DNA from: Budorcas taxicolor
Taxonomy: Eukaryota > Chordata > Mammalia > Artiodactyla > Bovidae
DNA: 64,000 nucleotides
Assembly: GCF_023091745.1 (NCBI RefSeq)
Contig: NW_026291493.1
Coordinates: forward strand, 186,001 to 250,000
Reading direction: 5' to 3'
Every line of letters starts with the position of its first letter. The stretch's first letter is position 1. The position numbers were made by a program, and so were the translations under genes. Under the pieces are notes generated by a model that made no database searches, was not told the DNA's origin, and saw only the letters and a list, made by a program, of their open reading frames with translations. Positions 1-12,088 of the stretch are shown piece after piece.

Positions 1-1495
1 GTATGTCAGGGAACTTCTTGATTTGCCCCAAGGGTGTGAAGGACCCTTTCGAAGTTCCAGAGGGGAGGTGTGATCAGCCTCGAGATGCCTCAGCGGAAAT
101 GGGCCTCATCTCGCCTGGAGGGGAGAACCTCCTGGATTTTCTCGAGTTGCGGCAGGTCTTCTCGAGTTACGACGGGGACCTCAGGGACCCGCTCTGGTGG
201 CCTCAGGAAAGGCCAGTCCCCATGCGAGTTGCTATGGGACCTCCCGGGATTCCTCTCCCGTCCATGCCGGGGCCTCAGTCCTTGTGTGGAGTCGGGGCCG
301 GAACCTGAGGATTCCTCTCCAGTGTTGCCTTGGATCTTGGGGTGCTTCTGAGTCTCCCCAGGGGAGTCAGGCCTCGTCTCGAGTGGGGGCATGCACGTGC
401 GCTTTCCTCCCGAGCTGCAGCAGTAGTGTCACGCATCCTGTCACGTGGATCAAGGGGTCTGTGGCTTTCCCTCGAGGCTGTCCCTCGAGGCTTTCCCACG
501 AGGCTTTCCCACAGGGCTGTACCACATGCCACCTTGGTGTGAGTCGATCCTCGGCTTGAAAGACGAGCGGGTGAAGGGAAAAGAGGTTCCTCTGGAATGG
601 ACTGAGACATCTGGGGGACTCTTGGAATGGTGGCACGACCCAGGAGTTCCTCTCGCCGTTCCTGTTGAGAGGGCCTCCTCTTGAGATGCGACGGGAACAC
701 AGGGAAATCTTTCCCGACGAAGCAGGGAAAGGATCCCTCATCTCAAGCTAGGAGGCGGAAACGGGGCTCCTCTGGATGTGGGCGGGACCCTCGTGATTCC
801 TCTCGAGTGGAGACGGGTATGTCGCGGAACTTCTTGATTTGCACCAAGGGTGTGAAGGAGCCTTTCGAAGTTCCAGAGGGGAGGTGTGATCAGCCTCGAG
901 ACGCCTCAGCGGAAATGGGCCTCATCTCGCCTGGAGGGGAGAACCTCCTGGATTTTCTCGAGTTGCGGCACGTCATCTCGAGATACGACGGGGACCTCAG
1001 GGACCCGCTTTTGTGGCTTCAAGAAAGGCCAGTCCCCATGCGAGTTGCTAGGGGACCTCTCGGGATTCCTCTCCCGTCCATGCCGGGGCCTCAGTCCTTG
1101 TGTGGAGTCGGGGCCGGAACCTGAGGATTCCTCTCCAGTGTTGCCATGGATCTTGGGGTGCTTCTGAGTCTCCCCAGGGGAGTCAGGCCTCGTCTCGATT
1201 GGGGGCATGCACGTGCGCTTTCCTCACGAGCTCCTGCAGTAGTGTCACGCTTCCTGTCACCTGAATCAAGTGGTCTGCGCTTTCCCTCGAGGCTGTCCCT
1301 CGAGGCTTTCCCACGAGGCTTTCCCACAGGGCTGTGCCACGTGCCACCTTGGTGTGAGTCGATCCTCGGGGTGAAAGACGAGCCGATGAATGGAAAAGAG
1401 GTTCCTTTGGAATGGACTGAGACATCTGGGGGACTCTTGGAATGGTGGCACGACCCTGGAGTTCCTCTCGCCGTTCCTGTTGAGAGGGCCTCCAC

Positions 1496-2310
1496 TTGAG
1501 ATGCGACGGGAACGCCGCAACCCTCTCCCGACGAAGCAGGGAAAGGATCCCTCATCTCGAGCTTCGAGGCGGAGACGGGGCTCCTCTGGATGTGGGCAGG
1601 ACCCACGTGATTCCTCTCGAGTGGAGATGGGTATGTCGGGGAACTTCTTGATTTGCACCAAGGGTGTGAAGGACCCTTTCGAAGTTCCAGAGGGGAGGTG
1701 TGATCAGCCTCGAGACGCCTCAGCGGAAATGGGCCTCATCTCGCCTGGAGGGGAGAACCTCCTGGATTTTCTCGAGTTGCGGCAGGTCTTCTCGAGTTAC
1801 GACAGGGACCTCAGGGACCCGCTCTGGTGGCCTCAGGAAAGGCCAGTCCCCATGCGAGTTGCTAGGGGACCTCTCGGGATTCCTCTCCCGTCCATGCCGG
1901 GGCCTCAGTCCTTCTGTGCAGTCGGGGCTGTAACCTGAGGATTCCTCTCCAGTGTTGCCATGGATCTTGGGGTGCTTCTGAGTCTCCCCAGGGGAGTCAG
2001 GCTTCGTCTCGAGTGGGGGCATGCACGTGCGCTTTCCTATCGAGCTGCAGCAGTAGTGTCACGCTTCCTGTCACGTGGATCAAGGGATCTGTGGCTTTCT
2101 CTGGAGGCTGTCCCTGGAGGCTTTCCCAAGAAGCTTTCCCACAGGGCTGTGCCACGTGCCACCTTGGTGTGAGTCGATCCTCGGCGTGAAAGACGAGCCG
2201 GTGAAGGGAAAAGAGGTTCCTCTGGAATGGACTGAGACATCTGGGGGACTCTTGGAATGGTGGCACGACCCTGGAGTTCCTCTCGCCGTTCCTGTTGAGA
2301 GGGCCTCCTC
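1496..2310 (+). repeat. Diverged monomer with 1-bp deletion
   Basis: This 815-bp S1 monomer has several private changes. CGCAACCCTCTCCCG near its start replaces the usual CGGGAACTCTTTCCCG (one base shorter), and GTCAGTCCTTCTGTGCAGTC appears near 1911. Just upstream, the end of the previous monomer also carries unusual variants (GTCACCTGAATCAAGTGG near 1255 and TCCACTTGAGATGCG near 1491). It is one of the least consensus-like S1 copies in the window. Confidence 0.65.
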
Positions 2311-5300
2311 TTGAGATGCGACGGGAATGCCGGGAACTCTTTCCCGACGAAGCAGAGAAAGGATCCCTCATCTCGAGCTACGAGGCGGAAACGGGGCTCC
2401 TCTGGATGTGGGCAGGACCCTCGTGATTCCTCTCGAGTGGAGACGGGTATGTCGGGGAACTTCTTGATTTGCGCCAAGGTTGTGAAGGACCCTTTCGAAG
2501 TCCCAGAGGTGAGGTGTGATCAGCCTCGAGACGCCTCAGCGGAAATGGGCCTCATCTTGCCTGGAGGGGAGAACCTCCTGGATTTTCTCGAGTTGCGGCA
2601 GGTCTTCTCGAGTTACGACGGGGACCTCAGGGACCCGCTCTGGTGGCCTCAGGAAAGGCCAGTCCACATGAGAGTTGCTAGGGGACCTCTCGGGATTCCT
2701 GTCCCGTCCATGCTGGGGCCTCAGTCCTTGTGTGGAGTCTGGGCCGGAACCTGAGGATTCCTCTCCAGTGTTGCCATGGATCTTGGGATGCTTCTGAGTC
2801 TCCCCAGGGGAGTCAGGCCTCGTTTCGACTGGGGGCATGCACGTGCGCTTTCCTCCCGAGCTGCAGCAGTAGTGTCACGCTTCCTGTCACGTGGATCAAG
2901 GGATCTGTGGCTTTCCCTCGAGGCTGTCCCTCGAGGCTTTCCCACGAGGCTTTCCCACAGGGCTGTGCCATGTGCCACCTTGGTGTGAGTCGATCCTCAG
3001 CGTGAAAGGCGAGCCGGTGTAGGGAAAAGAGGGTCCTCTGGAATGGACTGAGACATCTGGGGGACTCTTGGAATGGTGGCACGACCCTGGAGTTCCTCTC
3101 GCCGTTCCTGTTGAGAGGGTCTCCTCTTGAGATGCGACGGGAACGCCGGGAACTCTTTCCCGACGAAGCATGGAAAGGATCTCTCATCTCGAGCTACGAG
3201 GCGGAAACTGGGCTCCTCTGGATGTGGGCGGGACCATCGTGTTTCCCCTCGAGGGGAGAGGGGTATGTCGGGGAACGTCTTGATTTGCACCAAGGGTGTG
3301 AAGGACCCTTTCGAAGTTACAGAGGGGAGGTGTGATCAGCCTCGAGACGCCTCAGCGGAAATGGGCCTCATCTCGCCTGGAGGGGAGAACCTCCTGGATT
3401 TTCTCGAGTTGCGGCAGGTCTTCTCGAGTTACGACGGGGACCTCAGGGACCTGCTCTGGTGGCCTCAGGAAAGGCCAGTCCCCCTGCGAGTTGATAGGGG
3501 ACCTCTCAGGATTCCTCTCCCGTCCATGCCGGGGCCTCAGTCCTTGTGTGGAGTCGGGGCCGGAACCTGAGGATTCCTCTCGAGTGTTGCCATGGATCTT
3601 GGGGTGCTTCTGAGTCTCCCCAGGGGAGTCAGGCCTCGTCTCGAGTGGGGGCATGCACGTGAGCTTTCCTCCCGAGCTGCAGCAGTAGTGTCACGCATCC
3701 TGTCACGTGGATCAAGGGGTCTGTGGCTTTCCCTCGAGGCTGTCCCTCGAGGCTTTCCCACGAGGCTTTCCCACAGGGCTGTACCACGTGCCACCTTGGT
3801 GTGAGTCGATCCTCGGCTTGAAAGACGAGCGGGTGAAGGGAAAAGAGGTTCCTCTGGAATGGACTGAGACATCTGGGGGACTCTTGGAATGGTGGCACGA
3901 CCCAGGAGTTCCTCTCGCCGTTCCTGTTGAGAGGGCCTCCTCTTGAGATGCGACGGGAACACAGGGAAATCTTTCCCGACGAAGCAGGGAAAGGATCCCT
4001 CATCTCGAGCTACGAGGCGGAAACGGGGCTCCTCTGGATGTGGGCGGGACCCTCGTGATTCCTCTCGAGTGGAGACGGGTATGTCGCGGAACTTCTTGAT
4101 TTGCACCAAGGGTGTGAAGGACCCTTTCGAAGTTCCAGAGGGGAGGTGTGATCAGCCTCGAGACGCCTCAGCGGAAATGGGCCTCATCTCGCCTGGAGGG
4201 GAGAACCTCCTGGATTTTCTCGAGTTGCGGCACGTCATCTCGAGATACGACGGGGACCTCAGGGACCCGCTTTTGTGGCTTCAAGAAAGGCCAGTCCCCA
4301 TGCGAGTTGCTAGGGGACCTCTCGGGATTCCTCTCCCGTCCATGCCGGGGCCTCAGTCCTTGTGTGGAGTCGGGGCCAGAACATGAGGATTCCTCTCCAG
4401 TGTTGCCTTGAACCTTGGGGTGCTTCTGAGTCTCCCCAGGGGAGTCAGGCCTCGTCTCGAGTGGGGGCATGCACGTGCGCTTTCCTCCCGAGCTGCAGCA
4501 GTAGTGTCACGCTTCCTGTCACGTGGATCAAGGGATCTGTGGCTTTCCCTCGAGGCTGTCCCTCGAGCCTTTCCCACGAGGCTTTCCCACAGGGCTGTGC
4601 CACGTGCCACCTTGGTGTGAGTCGATCCTCGGCGTGAAAGACGAGCCGTTGTAGGGAAAAGAGGTTCCTCTGGAATGGACTGAAACATCTGGGGGACTCT
4701 TGGAATGGTGGCACGACCCTGGTGTTCCTCTCGCCGTTCCTGTTGAGAGGGCCTCCTCTTGAGATGCGACGGGAACGCCGGGAACTCTTTCCCGACGAAG
4801 CAGGGAAAGGATCCCTCATCTCGAGCTACGAGGCGGAAATGGGGCTCCTCTGGATGTGGGCGGGACCCTCGTGTTTCCCCTCGAGTGGAGACGGGTATGT
4901 CGGGGAACTTCTTGATTTGCACCAAGCGTGTGAAGGACCCTTTCGAAGTTCCAGAGGGGAGGTGTGATCAGCCTCGAGACGCCTCAGCGGAAAGGGGCCT
5001 CAATTCGCCTGGAGGGCAGAACCTCCTGGATTTTCTCGAGTTGCCGCAGGTCTTCTCGAGTTACGACGGGGACCTCAGGGACCCGCTCTGGTGGCCTCAG
5101 GAAAGGCCAGTCCCCATGCGAGTTGCTAGGGGACCTCTCGGGATTCCTCTCCCGTCCATGCCGGGGCCTCAGTCCTTGTGTGGAGTGGGGTCCGGAACCT
5201 GAGGATTCCTCTCCAGTGTTGCCTTGAATCTTGGGGTGCTTCTGAGTCTCCTCAGGGGAGTCAGGCCTCGTCTCGAGTGGGGGCATGCACGTGCGCTTCC

Positions 5301-6949
5301 CTCCCGAGCTGCAGCAGTAGTGTCACGCTTCCTGTCACGTGGATCAAGGGATCTGTGGCTTTCCCTCGAGGCTGCCCTCGAGGCTTTCCCACGAGGCTTT
5401 CCCACAGGGCTGTGCCACGTGCCACCTTGGTGTGAGTCGATCCTCGGCGTGAAAGACGAGCCGGTGTAGGGAAAAGAGGTTCCTCTGGTATGGACTGAGA
5501 CATCTGGGGGTCTCTTGGAATGGTGGCACGACCCTGGAGTTCCTCTCGCCGTTCCTGTTGAGAGGGCCTCCTCTTGAGATGCGACGGGAACGGCGGGAAC
5601 TGTTTCCCGACGAAGCAGGGAAAGGATCCCTCATCTCGAGCTACGAGGCTGAAACGGGGCTCCTCTGGATGTGGTCGGGACCCTCGTGTTTCCTCTCGAG
5701 TGGAGACGGGTATGTCGGGGAACTTCTTGATTTGCACCAAGGGTGTGAAAGACCCTTTCGAAGGTCCAGAGGGGAGGTGTGATCTGCCTCGAGACGCCTC
5801 AGCGGAAATGGGCCTCATCTCGCCTGGAGGGGAGAACCTCCTGGATTTTCTCGAGTTGCGGCAGGTCTTCTCGAGTTACGACGGGGACCTCAGGGACCTG
5901 CTCTGGTGGCCTCAGGAAAGGCCAGTCCCCCTGCGAGTTGATAGGGGACCTCTCGGGATTCCTCTCCCGTCCATGCCGGGGCCTCAGTCCTTGTGTGGAG
6001 TCGGGGCCGGAACCTGAGGATTCCTCTCGAGTGTTGCCATGGATCTTGGGGTGCTTCTGAGTCTCCCCAGGGGAGTCAGGCCTCGTCTCGAGTGGGGGCA
6101 TGCACGTGCGCTTTCCTCCCGAGCTGCTGCAGTAGTGTCATACTTCCTGTCACGTGGATCAAGGGATCTGTGGCTTTCTCTCGAGGCTGTCCCTCGAGGC
6201 TTTCACATGAGGCTTTCCCACAGGGCTGTGCCACGTGCCACCTTGGTGTGAGTCGATCCTCGGGGTGAAAGACGAGCCGATGAATGGAAAAGAGGTTCCT
6301 CTGGAATGGACTGAGACATCTGGGGGACTCTTGGAATGGTGGCACGACCCTGGAGTTCCTCTCGCCGTTCCTGTTGAGAGGGCCTCCTCTTGAGATGCGA
6401 CGGGAACGCCGGGAACTCTTTCCCGACGAAGCAGGGAAAGGATCCCTCATCTCGAGCTACGAGGCGGAAACGGGGCTCCTCTGGATGTGGACGGGACCCT
6501 CGTGTTTCCCCTCGAGTGGAGACGGGTATGTCGGGGAACTTCTTGATTTGCACCAAGGGTGTGAAAGACCCTTTCGAAGGTCCAGAGGGGAGGTGTGATC
6601 AGCCTCGAGACGCCTCAGCGGAAATGGGCCTCATCTCGCCTGGAGGGGAGAACCTCCTGGATTTTCTCGAGTTGCGGCAGGTCTTCTCGAGTTACGACAG
6701 GGACCTCAGGGACCCGCTCTGGTGGCCTCAGGAAAGGCCAGTCCCCATGCGAGTTGCTAGTGGACCTCTCGGGATTCCTGTCCCGTCCATGCTGGGGCCT
6801 CAGTCCTTGTGTGGAGTCTGGGCCGGAACCTGAGGATTCCTCTCCAGTGTTGCCATGGATCTTGGGATGCTTCTGAGTCTCCCCAGGGGAGTCAGGCCTC
6901 GTCTCGAGTGGGGGCATGCACGTGCGCTTTCCTCCTGAGCTGCAGCAGT

Positions 6950-7080
6950 AGTTTCACGCTTCCTGTCACGTGGATCAAGGGATCTGTTGCTTTCCCTCGA
7001 GGCTGTCCCTCGAGGTTTTCCATCGAGGCTTTCCCACAGGGTTTGTCCCACGTGCCACCTAGTGGTGAGTCGATCCTCGG
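6950..7080 (+). repeat. Degraded VNTR/E-box segment
   Basis: The 13-bp block here reads GGTTTTCCATCGA in one unit. It is followed by GGGTTTGTCCCACGTGCC and CCACCTAGTGGTGAG, with a net gain of 1 bp (monomer 6390-7206 is 817 bp). These private changes mark a locally decayed copy in block A. Confidence 0.6.
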
Positions 7081-10000
7081 CGTGAAAGACGAGCCGGTGA
7101 AGGGAAAAGAGGTTCCTCTGGAATGGACTGAGACATCTGGGGGACTCTTGGAATGGTGGCACGCCCATGGAGTTCCTCTCGCCGCTCCTGTTCAGAGGGC
7201 CTCCTCTTGAGATGCGACGGGAAAGCCGGGAACTCTTTCCCGACGAAGCAGGGAAAGAATCCCTCATCTCGAGATACGAGGCGGAAACGGGACTCCTCTG
7301 GATGTGGGCGGGACCCTCGTGTTTCCTCTCGAGGGGAGACGGGTATGTCAGGGAACTTCTTGATTTGCCCCAAGGGTGTGAAGGACCCTTTCGAAGTTCC
7401 AGAGGGGAGGTGTGATCAGCCTCGAGATGCCTCAGCGGAAATGGGCCTCATCTCGCCTGGAGGGGAGAACCTCCTGGATTTTCTCGAGTTGCGGCAGGTC
7501 TTCTCGAGTTACGACGGGGACCTCAGGGACCCGCTCTGGTGGCCTCAGGAAAGGCCAGTCCCCATGCGAGTTGCTATGGGACCTCCCGGGATTCCTCTCC
7601 CGTCCATGCCGGGGCCTCAGTCCTTGTGTGGAGTCGGGGCCGGAACCTGAGGATTCCTCTCCAGTGTTGCCTTGGATCTTGGGGTGCTTCTGAGACTCCC
7701 CAGGTGAGTCAGGCCTCGTCTCGAGTGGGGGCATGCACGTGCGCTTTCCTCCCGAGCTGCAGCAGTAGTGTCACGCTTCCTGTCACGTGGATCAAGGGAT
7801 CTGCGGCTTTCCTTCGAGGCTTTCCCACGAGGCTTTCCCACAGGGCTGTACCACATGCCACCTTGGTGTGAGTCGATCCTCGGCTTGAAAGACGAGCGGG
7901 TGAAGGGAAAAGAGGTTCCTCTGGAATGGACTGAGACATCTGGGGGACTCTTGGAATGGTGGCACGACCCTGGAGTTCCTCTCGCCGTTCCTGTTGAGAG
8001 GGCCTCCTCTTGAGATGCGATGGGAACACATGGAAATCTTTCCCGACGAAGCAGGGAAAGGATCCCTCATCTCGAGCTACGAGGCGGAAACGGGGCTCCT
8101 CTGGATGTGGGCGGGACCCTCGTGATTCCTCTCGAGTGGAGACGGGTATGTCGCGGAACTTCTTGATTTGCACCAAGGGTGTGAAGGACCCTTTCGAAGT
8201 TCCAGAGGGGAGGTGTGGTCAGCCTCGAGACGCCTCAGCGGAAATGGGCCTCATCTCGCCTGGAGGGGAGAACCTCCTGGATTTTCTCGAGTTGCGGCAC
8301 GTCATCTCGAGATACGACGGGGACCTCCGGGACCCGCTTTTGTGGCTTCAAGAAAGGCCAGTCCCCATGCGAGTTGCTAGGGGACCTCTCGGGATTCCTC
8401 TCCCGTCCATGCCGGGGCCTCAGTCCTTGTGTGGAGTCGGGGCCAGAACCTGAGGATTCCTCTCCAGTGTTGCCTTAAACCTTGGGGTGCTTCTGAGTCT
8501 CCCCAGGGGAGTCAGGCCTCGTCTCGAGTGGGGGCATGCACGTGCGCTTTCCTCCCGAACTGCAGCAGTAGTGTCACGCTTCCTGTCACGTGGATCAAGG
8601 GATCTGTGGCTTTCCCTCGAGGCTGTCCCTCGAGCCTTTCCCACGAGGCTTTCCCACAGGGCTGTGCCACGTGCCACCTTGGTGTGAGTCGATCCTCGGC
8701 GTGAAAGACGAGCCGTTGTAGGGAAAAGAGGTTCCTCTGGAATGGACTGAAACATCTGGGGGACTCTTGGAATGGTGGCACGACCCTGGTGTTCCTCTCG
8801 CCGTTCCTGTTGAGAGGGCCTCCTCTTGAGATGCGACGGGAACGCCGGGAACTCTTTCCCGACGAAGCAGGGAAAGGATCCCTCATCTCGAGCTACGAGG
8901 CGGAAATGGGCTCCTCTGGATGTGGGCGGGACCCTCGTGTTTCCCCTCGAGTGGAGACGGGTATGTCGGGGAACTTCTTGATTTGCACCAAGCGTGTGAA
9001 GGACCCTTTCGAAGTTCCAGAGGGGAGGTGTGATCAGCCTCGAGACGCCTCAGCGGAAAGGGGCCTCAATTCGCCTGGAGGGGAGAACCTCCTGGATTTT
9101 CTCGAGTTGCCGCAGGTCTTCTCGAGTTACGACGGGGACCTCAGGGACCCGCTCTGGTGGCCTCAGGAAAGGCCAGTCCCCATGCGAGTTGCTAGGGGAC
9201 CTCTCGGGATTCCTCTCCCGTCCATGCCGGGGCCTCAGTCCTTGTGTGGAGTGGGGTCCGGAACCTGAGGATTCCTCTCCAGTGTTGCCTTGAATCTTGG
9301 GGTGCTTCTGAGTCTCCCCAGGGGAGTCAGGCTTCGTCTCGAGTGGGGTCATGCACGTGCGCTTTCCTCCCGAGCTGCAGCAGTATTGTCACGCTTCCTG
9401 TCACGTGGATCAAGGGGTCTGTGGCTTTCTCTCGAGGCTGTCCCTCGAGGCTTTCCCACGAGGCTTTCCCACAGGGCTGTGCCACGTGCCACCTTGGTGT
9501 GAGTCGATCCTCGGCTTGAAAGACGAGCGGGTGAAGGGAAAAGAGGTTCCTCTGGAATGGACTGAGACATCTGGGGGACTCTTGGAATTGTGGCACGACC
9601 CAGGAGTTCCTCTCGCCGTTCCTGTTGAGAGGGCCTCCTCTTGAGATGCGACGGGAACGCCGGGAACTGTTTCCCGACGAAGCAGGGAAAGGATCCCTCA
9701 TCTCGAGCTACGAGGCGGAAACGGGGCTCCTCTGGATGTGGGCGGGACACTCGTGATACCTCTCGAGTGGAGACGGGTATGTCGGGGAACTTCTTGATTT
9801 GCACCAAGGGTGTGAAGGACCCTTTCGAAGTTCCAGAGGGGAGGTGTGATCAGCCTCGAGACGCCTCAGCGGAAATGGGCCTCATCTCGCCTGGAGGGGA
9901 GAACCTCCTGGATTTTCTCGAGTTGAGGCAGGTCTTCTCGAGTTACGACGGGGACCTCAGGGACCCGCTCTGGTGGCCTCAGGAAAGGCCAGTCCCCATG

Positions 10001-12088
10001 CGAGTTGCTAGGGGACCTCTCGGGATTCCTCTCCCGTCCATGCCGGGGCCTCAGTCCTTGTGTGGAGTCGGGTCCGGAACCTGAGGATTCCTCTCCAGTG
10101 TTGCCTTGAATCTTGGGGTGCTTCTGAGTCTCCCCAGGGGAGTCAGGCCTCGTCTCGAGTGGGGGCATGCACGTGCGCTTTCCTCCCGAGCTGCAGCAGT
10201 AGTGTCACGCTTCCTGTCACGTGGATCAAGGGATCTGTGGCTTTCCCTCGAGGCTCTCCCTCGAGGCTTTCCCACGAGGCATTCCCACAGGGCTGTGCCA
10301 CGTGCCACCTTGGTGTGAGTCGATCCTCGGCGTGAAAGACGAGCCGGTGAAGGGAAAAAAGGTTCCTCTGGAATGGACTGAGACATCTGGGGGACTCTTG
10401 GAATGGTGGCACGACCCTGGAGTTCCTCTCGCCGTTCCTGTTGAGAGGGCCTCCTCTTGAGATGCGACGGGAACGCCGGAAACTCTTTCCCGACGAAGCA
10501 GGGAAAGGATCCCTCATCTCGAGCTACGAGGTGGAAACGGGGCTCCTCTGGATGTGGGCGGGACCCTCGTGATTCCTCTCGAGTGGAGACGGGTATGTTG
10601 GGGAACTTCTTGATTTGCACCAAGGGTGTGAAGGACCCTTTCGAAGTTCCAGAGGGGAGGTGTGATCAGCCTCGAGACGCCTCAGCGGAAATGGGCCTCA
10701 TCTCGCCTGGAGGGGAGGACCTCCTGGATTTTCTCGAGTTGCCGCAGGTCTTCTCGAGTTAAGACGGGGACCTCAGGGACCCGCTCTGGTGGCCTCAGGA
10801 AAGGCCAGTCCCCATGCGAGTTGCTAGGGGACCTCTCGGGATTCCTCTCCCGTCCATGCCGGGGCCTCAGTCCTTGTCTCTAGTCGGGGCCGGAACCTGA
10901 GGATTCCTCTCCAGTGTTGCCATGGATCTTGGGGTGCTTCTGAGTCTCCCCAGGGGAGTCAGGCTTCATCTCGAGTGGGGGCATGCACGTGCACTTTCCT
11001 CCCGAGCTGCAGCAGTAGTGTCACGCTTCCTGTCACGTGGATCAAGGGATCTGTGGCTTTCCCTCGAGGCTGTCCCTCGAGGCTTTCCCACGAGGCTTTC
11101 CCACAGGGCTGTGCCACGTGCCACCTTGGTGTGAGTCGATCCTCGGCTTGAAAGACGAGCGGGTGAAGGGAAAAGAGGTTCCTCTGGAATGGACTGAGAC
11201 ATCTGGGGGACTCTTGGAATGGTGGCACGACCCAGGAGTTCCTCTCGCCGTTCCTGTTGAGAGGGCCTCCTCTTGAGATGCGACGGGAACGCAGGGAAAT
11301 CTTTCCCGACGAAGCAGGGAAAGGATCCTTCATCTCGAGCTACGAGGCGGAAACGGGGCTCCTCTGGATGTGGGCGGGACCCTCGTGATTCCTCTCGAGT
11401 GGAGACGGGTATGTCAGGGAACTTCTTGATTTGCACCAAGGGTGTGAAGGACCCTTTCGAAGTTCCAGAGGGGAGGTGTGATCAGACTCGAGAAGCCTCA
11501 GCGGAAATGGGCCTCATCTCGCCTGGAGGGGAGAACCTCCTGGATTTTCTCGAGTTACGGTACGTCATCTCGAGGTAGGACGGGGACCTCAGGGACCCGC
11601 TTTTGTGGCCTCAGGAATGGCCAGTCCTCATGCGAGTTGCTAGGGGACCTCTCGGGATTCCTCTCCCGTCCATGCCGGGGCCTCAGTCCTTGTGTGGAGT
11701 CGGGGCCGGAACCTGAGGATTCCTCTCCAGTGTTGCCATGGATCTTGGGGTGCTTCTGAGTCTCCCCAGGGGAGTCAGGCCTCGTCTCGCATGGGGGCAT
11801 GCACGTGCGCTTTCCTCCCGAGCTGCAGCAGTAGTTTCACGCTTCCTGTCACGTGGATCAAAGGATCTGTGGCTTTCCCTCGAGGCTGTCCCTCGAGGCT
11901 TTCCCACGAGGCTTTCCCACAGGGCTGTGCCACGTGCCACCTTGGTGTGAGTCGATCCTCGGCGTGAAAGACGAGCCGGTGTAGGGAAAAGAGGTTCCTC
12001 TGGAATGGACTGAAACATCTGGGGGACTCTTGGAATGGTGGCACAACCCTGGAGTTCCTCTCGCCGTTCCTGTTGAGAGGGCCTCCTC

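Larger units (their letters stand above)
1..11272 (+). repeat. Block A: diverged S1 array with 4/5-monomer periodicity
   Basis: Fourteen monomers (the first partial) differ from one another more than those of block D. A recognisable 'type a' monomer, with CGTCATCTCGAGATACG where others have GGTCTTCTCGAGTTACG, starts at 681, 3943 and 8010. A relative opens block B at 11273. Spacings are 3,262, 4,067 and 3,263 bp, so groups of 4, 5 and 4 monomers alternate. Positions 1-400 match 7343-7734 closely (offset 7,342). The monomers from 8826 to 11272 share markers with HOR positions 37-39 of block B. This suggests block A is an older or peripheral relative of that HOR without S2 monomers. Confidence 0.7.

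Noticed and set aside
1555..1581. A perfect CENP-B box suggested by CTTCGAGGCGGAGACGGGG in the monomer at 1496
   Set aside because: TTCG and CGGG are both present, but the spacing is two bases too long for nTTCGnnnnAnnCGGGn, and the box is not intact.
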